From: Gammaproteobacteria bacterium UBA2965
Lineage (GTDB): Bacteria; Pseudomonadota; Gammaproteobacteria; Pseudomonadales; Azotimanducaceae
DNA length: 64,000 nucleotides
Reading direction: 5' to 3'
NCBI GenBank assembly: GCA_002348385.1
Contig: DEBD01000038.1
Coordinates: 1-64,000 of the forward strand
Shown here: one piece after another, positions 25,647 to 32,885 of the stretch
Numbering within the stretch: position 1 is the first letter of the stretch
How the letters are laid out: the number at the start of each line of letters is the position of its first letter
The notes under the pieces: model-generated
Databases searched by the model: none
Told to the model about the DNA's origin: nothing
Seen by the model: the letters and a program-made list of their open reading frames with translations, nothing else
Position numbers and translations under genes: made by a program

Positions 25647-26399
25647 CTATGCCAGCACGCGCACGTTGTCGATTTCCAGATAGCGCTTGAGCTTGCTGGT
25701 GCAGTAATAGAACGGCAGGGTATCTACCAGCGCCACCGCCATCTTGAACAGGTAGTTGCTACCCATCAGAACAAGCAGCGCCGCCACCGTGATGTCGCCG
25801 GCAAGGAACGTGGCGCCGAAGGTCACGCTGATGACCATGAACGAGTCCACCAGTTGGCTGGTGAGCGTGGAAAAGTTGTTGCGAAGCCACAGGTGCTTGC
25901 CTTTGGTGAGGCGCTTGAAGAAATGGAACAGCTGAACGTCGCAGAACTGGGCGGCGATGTAAGCCATCATTGACGCGAAAACCGCTCCGGACGTGCAGGC
26001 GTACAGCAACTGGAACAACTCCGCACTCTGCGAGAGCACCTCACCGTTGGGCAGCACTATCTCTTCGGCCAGCTGAATGACCTGCCAGGGAGGCTGCTGG
26101 CTTGGATCCACGGCGGGAATGCTGCTACCCAGCCACAGAATGCCGAGAATGAAGAAATTCAGGACGAAACCTACCCCAACCAGAAAGTTGGCGCGCCTGC
26201 GCCCGTAGAGTTCGCTGATCAGATCGGTACACAGAAAGGTCAGGGGGTAGGGCAGAACGCCCACTGCCAGGGCCATCGGCCCCAGTTGGATGAAGCGGGT
26301 GATGCCCACCACGTTGAGTAGGGTCATGGCGCACAGGAAAAAGCCCGCCAGGATTATGAACACGCGCTCGCGACGCTCGTTGATGGATATTTCGCTCAA
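25647..26399 (-). CDS. yhhQ: Queuosine precursor transporter (YhhQ/DUF165 family)
   Basis: 250 residues with about 6 hydrophobic segments. The family signature LPYPLTFLCTDLISELYGRRRAN (residues about 48-70) and later DVQLFHFFKRLT and FSTLTSQLVDSFMVI match YhhQ, which imports preQ0/preQ1 for queuosine synthesis. It is last in the leftward CULT-HAD-PTPS-SDR-yhhQ cluster, 43 bp after the SDR gene. Confidence 0.9.
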   Translation of the reverse strand: MSEISINERRERVFIILAGFFLCAMTLLNVVGITRFIQLGPMALAVGVLPYPLTFLCTDLISELYGRRRANFLVGVGFVLNFFILGILWLGSSIPAVDPSQQPPWQVIQLAEEIVLPNGEVLSQSAELFQLLYACTSGAVFASMMAYIAAQFCDVQLFHFFKRLTKGKHLWLRNNFSTLTSQLVDSFMVISVTFGATFLAGDITVAALLVLMGSNYLFKMAVALVDTLPFYYCTSKLKRYLEIDNVRVLA

Positions 26400-26442
26400 T
26401 ACTTCCCCCTGCTGACGGTTGGTTTCTGACGCGGGCCGTTGC

Positions 26443-27138
26443 CTAGCGTTCCACCTGGCCCAGATTCGCGTGCAGCACCGCGCCGTTGATCACCGCATTG
26501 CTGGAAGCCCACAGCAGGGTGTCGGCAATTTCGTCGGGATCGATGAGCCGGTTGTAGGCCGACATTGCGCGCACGCCCTCCATGGCCTCGTCCGGTACGT
26601 GCTGGCGCAACATTTCGGTGTCGGTGAACCCCGGGCAGACGCAGGCCGTGTGGATGCTGCGGCCTACCAGATCCTGGCAGGCGGCGCGCATCATTCCGAT
26701 CATGGCGTGCTTTGACACCACGTAGGAGTAGCTGCCGGGCACTGCTTTTTCCGCCAGCGTAGATCCCACGAAAAGAATGCTGGATCCGGGCTTCATGTAA
26801 GGGATGGCGAAGTGGTTGAGCGTGTTGGGCGCCACCACGTTCACCTCCAGCGCGTCGCGGAAGCTCTGACTAGGGGTCTCCACGGCGCTGTCGTTGTTCA
26901 TCTTGGCGGCGTTGTGAATGAGTACGATCTGCTCGGAGCCTTGCAGTATGGGCGAGAGCTGATTGCTGATTTTCTCCAAAAACCCCGGGGCGGAAAGGTC
27001 GCAATTGATATGGTTCACCGCATCGATCGGACAGCGTCGGCGAGACAGGTTGACCACGTTGAATCCCTCGCTGATGAACCGCTGCGCGGTGTGCAGACCG
27101 ATGCCTGCGCTGGCTCCCGTGATCAACATACACTTCAT
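26443..27138 (-). CDS. Short-chain dehydrogenase/reductase
   Basis: 231 residues. The NAD(P) motif is TGASAGIG (residues about 7-14) and the catalytic Ser, Tyr and Lys appear in LFVGST and YSYVVSKHA (Y-x-x-x-K). LSRRRCP after the second strand suggests preference for NADPH. It directly follows the PTPS-like gene (25 bp), which fits a sepiapterin-reductase-like role, but other pterin or sugar reductions cannot be excluded. Confidence 0.88.
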   Translation of the reverse strand: MKCMLITGASAGIGLHTAQRFISEGFNVVNLSRRRCPIDAVNHINCDLSAPGFLEKISNQLSPILQGSEQIVLIHNAAKMNNDSAVETPSQSFRDALEVNVVAPNTLNHFAIPYMKPGSSILFVGSTLAEKAVPGSYSYVVSKHAMIGMMRAACQDLVGRSIHTACVCPGFTDTEMLRQHVPDEAMEGVRAMSAYNRLIDPDEIADTLLWASSNAVINGAVLHANLGQVER

Positions 27139-27163
27139 GCGTTGGCTCCTCGTACTCGATGGG

Positions 27164-27661
27164 CTAGGGGGCGTCCCAGCTGGATTCCGCCCATTGTCCC
27201 GGTCCCGATGAAACCGACAGTTCTACGCGCCGCAGGTTCGTAATCGTTGCAATTTCGGAGTCCTCCAGCAGTTCGGCCAGAAACCATGGCGCCAATTCCT
27301 CCACCGTAATGTTGCGAAGCGGCATTGTGATGACGTCCCGGGGCAGAAAAGGGATGCGCTCGTTGCCAAAGCGTGCCACGAGATATCCGTCTTCGTTGGT
27401 GAGGCTCAGGTGTGGCGAACGCTCGGGAAGCAGCACTTTCTCGTCCAGCTGATCGCACAGGGCTTTGAGTCGCGTCTTCACCAGGTTGTAGTCGAATGCC
27501 AGGCCGTCTTCGCCTACTACGCATTCTACGGTTGCTGTGGTGTAGAACGTGTGGCCGTGCAGGTCTTCGCGCTCGGTGGCCGAAAAGATCGTGAAGTGTG
27601 CCGAGCTGAAATGCAGGTACTCTTTGGCGATGTGAATTCTGGTGGTGGCAGGCGCGTGCAT
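27164..27661 (-). CDS. PTPS/QueD-fold protein lacking the catalytic Cys
   Basis: 165 residues of the 6-pyruvoyltetrahydropterin synthase/6-carboxytetrahydropterin synthase fold. The zinc-ligand motifs are present: FSSAHF and LHGHTF. In PTPS and QueD a catalytic Cys occurs four residues before HGH (CxxxHGH); here that position is Arg (REDLHGH). The late family motif (v-E-T) is also changed to LSVSSGPG. It may therefore have another reaction or be a divergent member. The start is at ATG 27661 (MHAPATT); the frame extends 9 codons upstream. It is followed by the SDR. Confidence 0.85.
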   Translation of the reverse strand: MHAPATTRIHIAKEYLHFSSAHFTIFSATEREDLHGHTFYTTATVECVVGEDGLAFDYNLVKTRLKALCDQLDEKVLLPERSPHLSLTNEDGYLVARFGNERIPFLPRDVITMPLRNITVEELAPWFLAELLEDSEIATITNLRRVELSVSSGPGQWAESSWDAP

Positions 27662-27694
27662 CGCCAGGATGCTACCACAGTGCCGCAAGCGGGC

Positions 27695-28045
27695 TTAAGG
27701 GCTCAGCAGGGCGGCCGCGAAATCCTCCAGGTTAGAGAAGGACCAGGTCGGTGTAGCGTCTGCTGTTCTGGTGGCGCCGGCACCGTTGGCCCTGGGTCGG
27801 TCGATCCAAACCGTGTCGAGCCCCAGCGCCGAGGCCTGAGAGATGTCGTGATATTTGCTCTGCGCAACGTGCAGCACGGGTTCGTGTTCGGCGAAGAACT
27901 CCAGCAGCCAGTCGTCCACCACGTGAACGTCATAACTTTCCAGCAGGGGTTGCAGGTATCCCAGAATGCCATTCTCCCAATCGATCAGCGTGCCTTAGCA
28001 ATCGAAGGTGATGGTCTTGCAGTGGGTTGCGGCGAGCTCAGTCAT
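27695..28045 (-). pseudogene. Haloacid dehalogenase-like hydrolase, decayed
   Basis: From ATG 28045 the frame reads MTELAATHCKTITFDC, then TAA at 27997-27995, then GTLIDWENGILGYLQPLL, continuing to a C-terminal VAQSKYHDISQASALGLDTVWIDRP. HAD motif I would be FDCYGTLIDWE, so TAC has become TAA. The remaining coding length is about 115 codons, roughly half of a 2-haloacid-dehalogenase-type protein; the cap and much of the core between motif I and the C-terminal motif are missing. Both lesions point to a non-functional remnant. Its start overlaps the CULT stop by 8 bp. Confidence 0.8.
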
Positions 28046-28430
28046 GTTGAATACGATCCATGATCAACCCGTAGAAGTACACGTCGGCGCGATCGAAGTA
28101 CCAGCCCATGTGTTGGTGGCATTCGGCGCAACTGGCGATGCGCCATTGAAAGCCGGGAAACCAGGTGTCTGCCGCCACCCGCTCGCCAGAGATGGAACAT
28201 CCCAACGCGTCGGCGAAGCAGCCAACATGAAATTCGATACCAAACGGATTGGTGAAACGGTGATCGTGGCTGCCTGAGACTTCTATGCGATCCGCCTGCT
28301 TTGCAATGACGCCTGAACATGCCGCGCAGTAGATGTAGCTGCCTTTGTCGGCAGACTTTTCGTCGACGATCTCCTTGAGCGTCGGGTCTAACCCCTGTAG
28401 TTGACGCTCCTTGTCTGGCACATCGATCAT
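28038..28430 (-). CDS. Cereblon-like CULT-domain protein
   Basis: 130 residues, essentially a single CULT domain with a 30-residue N-terminal tail. The zinc site is C35-x2-C38 (CAAC) and C101-x2-C104 (CAEC). The three cage tryptophans are W90, W96 and W110 in DTWFPGFQW and HQHMGWYF, with spacings of 6 and 14 residues exactly as in human cereblon (W380, W386, W400) and Magnetospirillum MsCI4. The HDHRFTNP loop and FHVGCF are also family features. Such domains bind cyclic imides such as thalidomide and some nucleosides; their bacterial role is unknown. Start ATG 28430; no strong ribosome binding site. Confidence 0.9.
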   Translation of the reverse strand: MIDVPDKERQLQGLDPTLKEIVDEKSADKGSYIYCAACSGVIAKQADRIEVSGSHDHRFTNPFGIEFHVGCFADALGCSISGERVAADTWFPGFQWRIASCAECHQHMGWYFDRADVYFYGLIMDRIQHD

Positions 28431-28462
28431 ACGGGACGTTGCTTTACGCGGAGAGAGGTCGC

Positions 28463-29134
28463 ATGGATTCGTTTGCAAGCATCTTTCAGCGCGCCTGTGA
28501 GCGCAAGGGGGGTGAAGCCGAATTACAGGCGTTGCTGAGCGAACCCTTGGGTGCACAAGCGCTGCAGCGCATGCCCGATGATCGCTATCTGGCGGAAATG
28601 ACCCGATGCGTGTTTCGCTCGGGCTTCGTGTGGAAGATCATCGAAAACAAGTGGCCCGGCTTTGAGAAGGTCTTCCACCAATTCGACGTGACCAGTTGTG
28701 CGCTCATGTCGGAAGAAGAGCAGGAATTGGCGGCCACCGATGAGCGGATCGTACGCAACGCCACAAAAATCCGTTCGGTACCGCGCAATGCGGCGTTCAT
28801 CCGCGCGGTTCGGGAGGACAGCGGCAGTTTCGGTAGCTACCTGGCAGCGTGGCCGGATGATGACTTCGTGGGCTTATGGGATGAGCTGAAGCGGCACGGA
28901 GATCGTCTGGGAGGCCAGACGGGGCGCTTTTTTCTGCGCTTTGTCGGCAAGGACACGCCCTTGATGTCGCAGGATGTGGTGGATGCCTTGATCAATCAGG
29001 GTGTGGTCGACAAGGCGCCTACGGGGAAAAAGGCGCTGGCTGCCGTGCAGGACGCGTTCCGTGATTGGCAGCAGGAATCCGGCCGCCCGTTCTGCCAGAT
29101 ATCCAGAGTGTTGTCCTGTTCTGTGGGTGACTAG
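28463..29134 (+). CDS. DNA-3-methyladenine glycosylase I family protein (Tag-like)
   Basis: 223 residues from ATG 28463 (GAGAGAGG upstream). The HhH-GPD-type Tag core is recognisable in MTRCVFRSGFVWKIIENKWP, KVFHQFD and IVRNATKIRSVPRNAAFI, followed by GGQTGRFFLRFVGKD and DVVDALINQGVV. Tag removes 3-methyladenine from alkylated DNA. It is divergent from the CULT gene, with only 32 bp between the two start codons. Confidence 0.85.
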   Translation: MDSFASIFQRACERKGGEAELQALLSEPLGAQALQRMPDDRYLAEMTRCVFRSGFVWKIIENKWPGFEKVFHQFDVTSCALMSEEEQELAATDERIVRNATKIRSVPRNAAFIRAVREDSGSFGSYLAAWPDDDFVGLWDELKRHGDRLGGQTGRFFLRFVGKDTPLMSQDVVDALINQGVVDKAPTGKKALAAVQDAFRDWQQESGRPFCQISRVLSCSVGD

Positions 29135-29182
29135 GACCTGCGTGTCGGTTCAATGAACGCGAACGGGCCTGAGCCGGAGCTA

Positions 29183-30388
29183 CTAGCCCAGCAGCGACTT
29201 CAAATCCACTTCCGGGTCAGCGAGCGAGTCGGCATCCACCGGCTTGCCGATCAGCTGCTTGCACACCATGAACTCCTTGGGGCTGTTCACGGCGTCCGCG
29301 GCAACCACATTTCCGTCTTTGAGGTAGAACACGGCAAACTGATTGGCCGCCTGGTCGCCGCGAACCACCTGTGTGTCGCCGTCCGCGGAGAATCCCACCA
29401 TCTGCAGTTTCAGCTCGTACTGATCGGACCAGAACCAGGGGATGGAAGCGTAGCTCTTGTCTCCGCCGCACATGTTGCTGGCGGCCACCCGAGCCTGTTC
29501 CATGGCGTTGGGGACTGATTCCAGCCGCAGCCGACGGTCCAGCAGGGCATTAGGGTGGTTGGTGCAGTCGCCGGCTGCATAGACGTTGGGTGCGGAGGTG
29601 GCGCAATGGTCGTCTACCAAGATGCCGTTGTCGCATTCGAGGCCGGCGGCTTCGGCCACCTCGACGTTGGGAACGATGCCGATCCCTACAACGGCGATGT
29701 CTGCGGGGAACTCCTGGTCGCCGCATTGAACCGCCTGCAGGGAATCTTCCCCGGCAAACCCGCTGACCAGGGTGCTGGTGTGGATGTGCACGCCGCGTCC
29801 TTCGTGCAGGGAGTGATAGTAGGCGGACATTTCCGGCGTGGTTACGCGCTGCAGAATCCGCTCTTCCATCTCCAGCACATGTACGTCCAGACCGGCTTGA
29901 ATGCCCACCGAGGCTACTTCCAAACCGATGTAGCCGCCGCCTACGATCACCAGTTTCTTGCCGGTGCCGAATTCTGCTCGGATGGCGTCCACGTCCGCGA
30001 TAGTTCTCAGATAGTGGATGCCGGCCAGATCGCTGCCCGGCAGATCGAGCTTGCGCGGACGGCCGCCGGTGGCAAGCAGCAGCTTGTCGTAGTCGATGGT
30101 TTCGCCGGATTCGGTGGCAATGCATTGCGCGCTGGTGTCTATGCTTTCCACCCGCTGCGAGGTGCGTACGGTGATGTCCTTGTCCGCGTAAAACTTCTCG
30201 GGCCGCAGGTAGACGCGCTCAATTCCCTGCTCGCCGGAGAGATACTGTTTCGACAGGGGAGGGCGCTGATAGGGAATGTGGGGTTCGTCTCCGACGATGA
30301 CGATCTCGCCCTCGTATCCCTCCTGACGCAAGCTTGCCGCCGCTTGTCCTGCTGCGTGACCCGCGCCGATGATGACCATGCCACCCAT
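29183..30388 (-). CDS. FAD-dependent pyridine nucleotide-disulfide oxidoreductase, ferredoxin/rubredoxin reductase-like
   Basis: 401 residues. Two Rossmann motifs are visible: VIIGAGHAAGQAAASLR at the N-terminus (FAD) and VIVGGGYIGLEVASVG near residue 155 (NAD). PYQRPPLSKQYLSGE and NVYAAGDCTN are typical of ferredoxin reductases of Rieske oxygenase systems (BphA4/CamA type). It is a candidate electron donor to the Rieske oxygenase at 5.6 kb, but no ferredoxin gene is adjacent. Confidence 0.92.
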   Translation of the reverse strand: MGGMVIIGAGHAAGQAAASLRQEGYEGEIVIVGDEPHIPYQRPPLSKQYLSGEQGIERVYLRPEKFYADKDITVRTSQRVESIDTSAQCIATESGETIDYDKLLLATGGRPRKLDLPGSDLAGIHYLRTIADVDAIRAEFGTGKKLVIVGGGYIGLEVASVGIQAGLDVHVLEMEERILQRVTTPEMSAYYHSLHEGRGVHIHTSTLVSGFAGEDSLQAVQCGDQEFPADIAVVGIGIVPNVEVAEAAGLECDNGILVDDHCATSAPNVYAAGDCTNHPNALLDRRLRLESVPNAMEQARVAASNMCGGDKSYASIPWFWSDQYELKLQMVGFSADGDTQVVRGDQAANQFAVFYLKDGNVVAADAVNSPKEFMVCKQLIGKPVDADSLADPEVDLKSLLG

Positions 30389-30533
30389 TGATCTTCCCTC
30401 AGTGTCTTTGCATGAAACCCGCTAGTTTACAAACTGCTCCGTGGGAAGTCTGCAGCGGCGCTCGGAGTCGCGCTCGATCGCCCTTTGTTGTTACGTTTGT
30501 TCCGCTATGCAACGATGCTTTCCTTGGAGCAAC

Positions 30534-31625
30534 GTGGGGGCGCGCAGGGTGCCGGCGAAATTCTCGACACTGCACGAAATCGTCAAGCAGGCGCAGGCCA
30601 ATCTCACACGTGAGCATTGGGATTACCTGGTTGGTGGTTCGGACACCGAGGCGTCCGTTCGGCGCAACCGGCACGGTCTTGACTCCTGGGTGTTCCGGCC
30701 GCGGATTCTCAACGATGTCAGTCAGATGGAGGTGTCGGCCAGCCTGCTTGGCACACCGCTGGCTATTCCCGTGGTATTGCCCCCCATCGGCTCGGTGCAG
30801 GTCTTCAACGCGGCAGGTGCGCAGGCGGTAGCGCAAGCGGCCCGAGAGTTCGGGGTGCTGCAGATCTTGAGCTCCGTCTGTACGCCGGATTTCGAGGAGG
30901 TGGCGGCGGCGGTGCCGGGCCCGAGGATCTATCAGCTTTACCTGATGGGCGACCAGACCTGGATGGACGACCGCATCCAGCGAGCCATGGACGCTGGCTA
31001 CACCGGCTTCTGTCTCACCGCGGACACTCAGAATTACTCCCGCCGCGAGCGCGATATCCTTAAAGGGTTCGTGCCGCCGTCGGGCAGCCAGGCCAGTTCG
31101 CCAGCGTTCAACTATCAGACCACCATGAGCTGGGACACCGTTGCCCACATCAAGCAGCGCTTCGATATTCCGCTGGTGATCAAGGGCGTCAATGTGGCGG
31201 AGGATGCGGTGCGGTGTGTGGAGGCCGGTGTCGATGTGGTCTACGTGTCCAACCATGGCGGCCGGCAGCTCGACCACACTCGCGCCTGCATTGATGCGCT
31301 GCCCGAAGTAGCTGCCGCGGTGGACGGCCGGGTGCCGGTGGTGGTGGACGGTGGTTTCATGCGTGGCGCCGATGTGGTCAAGGGCCTCTGTCTGGGCGCG
31401 GACGTCGTGGCTATGGGTCGTCTGCACGCATTGGCACTGGCGGCGGGAGGAAGCGAGGCAGTAGTAAGGGCGCTGGAGCTGGTGGAGCGCGAGATCCGGC
31501 TCACCATGGCCCTGATGGGCATGTCCCGTGTTTCCGACCTGCACCCGGGATTGCTCGAGCGCAGTGAGCCCACCGCACCGTCTCACGTCCTAAGTGCTTT
31601 TCCTTTCCTGGATCAGGGGTATTAG
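30534..31625 (+). CDS. FMN-dependent alpha-hydroxy-acid oxidase/dehydrogenase
   Basis: 363 residues in the start I prefer (GTG 30534, GGAG 5 nt upstream); the open frame extends upstream to 30441 without family similarity. Family features are HWDYLVGGSDTEASVRRNR, LGTPLAIPVVLPPIGSVQ, VIKGVNVAEDAV and the catalytic SNHGGRQLDH (His, Arg), then VVVDGGFMRGADVVK and GADVVAMGR. It oxidises an L-2-hydroxy acid to the 2-oxo acid. Substrate identity is not evident. A TRAP system for oxo acids is in the same window. Confidence 0.88.
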   Translation: MGARRVPAKFSTLHEIVKQAQANLTREHWDYLVGGSDTEASVRRNRHGLDSWVFRPRILNDVSQMEVSASLLGTPLAIPVVLPPIGSVQVFNAAGAQAVAQAAREFGVLQILSSVCTPDFEEVAAAVPGPRIYQLYLMGDQTWMDDRIQRAMDAGYTGFCLTADTQNYSRRERDILKGFVPPSGSQASSPAFNYQTTMSWDTVAHIKQRFDIPLVIKGVNVAEDAVRCVEAGVDVVYVSNHGGRQLDHTRACIDALPEVAAAVDGRVPVVVDGGFMRGADVVKGLCLGADVVAMGRLHALALAAGGSEAVVRALELVEREIRLTMALMGMSRVSDLHPGLLERSEPTAPSHVLSAFPFLDQGY

Positions 31626-31634
31626 GAGCGGCAT

Positions 31635-32030
31635 GTGATGACCGCCACCGCGCAAGCCGTCGCCGCCTTGCTGGGTGTTCTCATTGCCGGTGCATGTCTG
31701 TGGGGAATGCTGGGGAGCAACCGGCTCATCGGCGTGGCGCGAAGGCTGTTCGCGGGGCCCGTTGGTATGCCATTGGCGGTGGGCGTGCGAATCGTTTTTG
31801 GCGCGGCGCTCTTGGTGTCAGCTCCGGTGGTCAGATATACGCTGGTGTTCCAGGTGTTGGGCGTAGGGTCGCTGGTGGGGGCCGCTGTTATTCCCCTGGC
31901 CGGCCGGCGCTTCATCGACGGCTTGCTGGACCGACTGGCCCGGATGCCGCGTGGGTGCATGGTTGCCTGTCTGGCATTCGGAATGCTGTTTGGGCTGTGG
32001 TTGGCGTTTGCCAGCTACCTGCCACCTTAA
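31635..32030 (+). CDS. Small integral membrane protein of unknown function
   Basis: 131 residues with about four hydrophobic segments (residues 7-27, 45-62, 68-88 and 108-127) separated by short Arg-containing loops (VARRLFAG, GRRFIDGLLDRLARMPR). It begins 9 bp after the alpha-hydroxy-acid oxidase stop and is probably cotranscribed. No recognised family. Confidence 0.65.
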   Translation: MMTATAQAVAALLGVLIAGACLWGMLGSNRLIGVARRLFAGPVGMPLAVGVRIVFGAALLVSAPVVRYTLVFQVLGVGSLVGAAVIPLAGRRFIDGLLDRLARMPRGCMVACLAFGMLFGLWLAFASYLPP

Positions 32031-32255
32031 GGTCAGGTTCGCGTGCCGGTGGGTGGGTGCTGTAGCCGTCCCATACGGACCGGTCGCCAGTGTCTTTGTC
32101 GAACAGGTCGATCTCGTTGAGATCAATGTCCCCGCGTACCTCGCTCATATAATCCGGCAGTGCCTGTGCGGCCTCCTAGAGCTGCTCTTCGACACCGACT
32201 AAGAGAAAAGAACGTGTTGATCCGGGCTGCCCCGCTTGGAAGCGCTCAGCGGCAC

Positions 32256-32702
32256 TTAGAACACGGCGAACAGCCTGAACTCACCATCGACCTTCTTGGC
32301 GAAGTAGATGGCTTTGCCTTTGTGGATGAGCGTGTCGTTCTCGTCGAACTGCTCGTAGTCATAGGTCAGCATGTACACGTTGGGGCGAATGTAAGCCACC
32401 TCGGTGTAGTTGGTTTCGCCTCGACTCGCCTTCGGGGCGGCGGCTATGAGTGCCTGGTAGGTGGTGGCCAGGGACTCCTTGTCGGTGGCAACGACTACGT
32501 CTTCCAGGAAGCCCTTGAAGGCGGCCGGAAAGGTGAACTTATCTGCCAGGGCATCCATATCGCCACTGCCCAATGCTTGGAAATACTCCGCGTGGAGCGC
32601 TTTTACTTGCTCTTCTTCGTTAGCCATAGTCTCCTCCGGACGCTGGGCGCTGGTCGACAGCGCAATGATGTACAGACCTATCGCAAGAATAACCTTCGTC
32701 AT
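32256..32702 (-). CDS. Secreted NTF2-like (SnoaL/DUF4440-type) protein
   Basis: 148 residues with an N-terminal signal peptide (MTKVILAIGLYIIALSTSA). The mature part resembles the NTF2/SnoaL cone fold: a first helix with VKALHAEYFQALGSGDMDALAD, TFPAAFKG, and late strands ending GEFRLFAVF. Function unknown. A GGAGGGAG ribosome binding site lies in the 12-bp gap after the tiny upstream ORF. Confidence 0.7.
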   Translation of the reverse strand: MTKVILAIGLYIIALSTSAQRPEETMANEEEQVKALHAEYFQALGSGDMDALADKFTFPAAFKGFLEDVVVATDKESLATTYQALIAAAPKASRGETNYTEVAYIRPNVYMLTYDYEQFDENDTLIHKGKAIYFAKKVDGEFRLFAVF

Positions 32703-32714
32703 CTCTCCCTCCGA

Positions 32715-32885
32715 TCATGAAAGTTGGCTCACCGACGCGGTGCTGCCGAATGCTTCGCGAAAAATGTCCAGAGCACTGGCCGGCAGCCTTGGGTTAGCGG
32801 ACCACACCGCTTCCTCGCGCACCGTGCCCAGGATGCTGGTAGCGTGCCGTAGGGCACGGACAACCGCTGCTGCGTCGGGGGTCAC
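32715..32885 (-). CDS. Possible 56-residue protein coupled to the acyl-CoA synthetase gene
   Basis: GTG at 32885 overlaps the synthetase stop (GTGA). The predicted protein (MTPDAAAVVRALRHATSILG..., mostly helical, with one W in AVWSANPRLP) has no recognised family. It ends 12 bp before the NTF2-like start, with that gene's ribosome binding site in between. The tight packing argues for a real gene; the lack of similarity keeps confidence low. Confidence 0.45.
   Translation of the reverse strand: MTPDAAAVVRALRHATSILGTVREEAVWSANPRLPASALDIFREAFGSTASVSQLS

Noticed and set aside
27995..27997. In-frame stop in the HAD gene as a recoding site
   Set aside because: The codon is TAA, which is not used for selenocysteine, and the gene is also internally deleted.
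31912..32148. 78-codon minus-strand ORF beginning MSEVRGDIDLNEIDLFDKD
   Set aside because: The N-terminus looks protein-like and faintly recalls a P450 start, but the rest overlaps the membrane protein gene on the other strand and degenerates; too little to support it.
32146..32160. TATAAT in the intergenic region near 32150
   Set aside because: A good -10-like box, but no -35 at a suitable distance and no plus-strand gene downstream.
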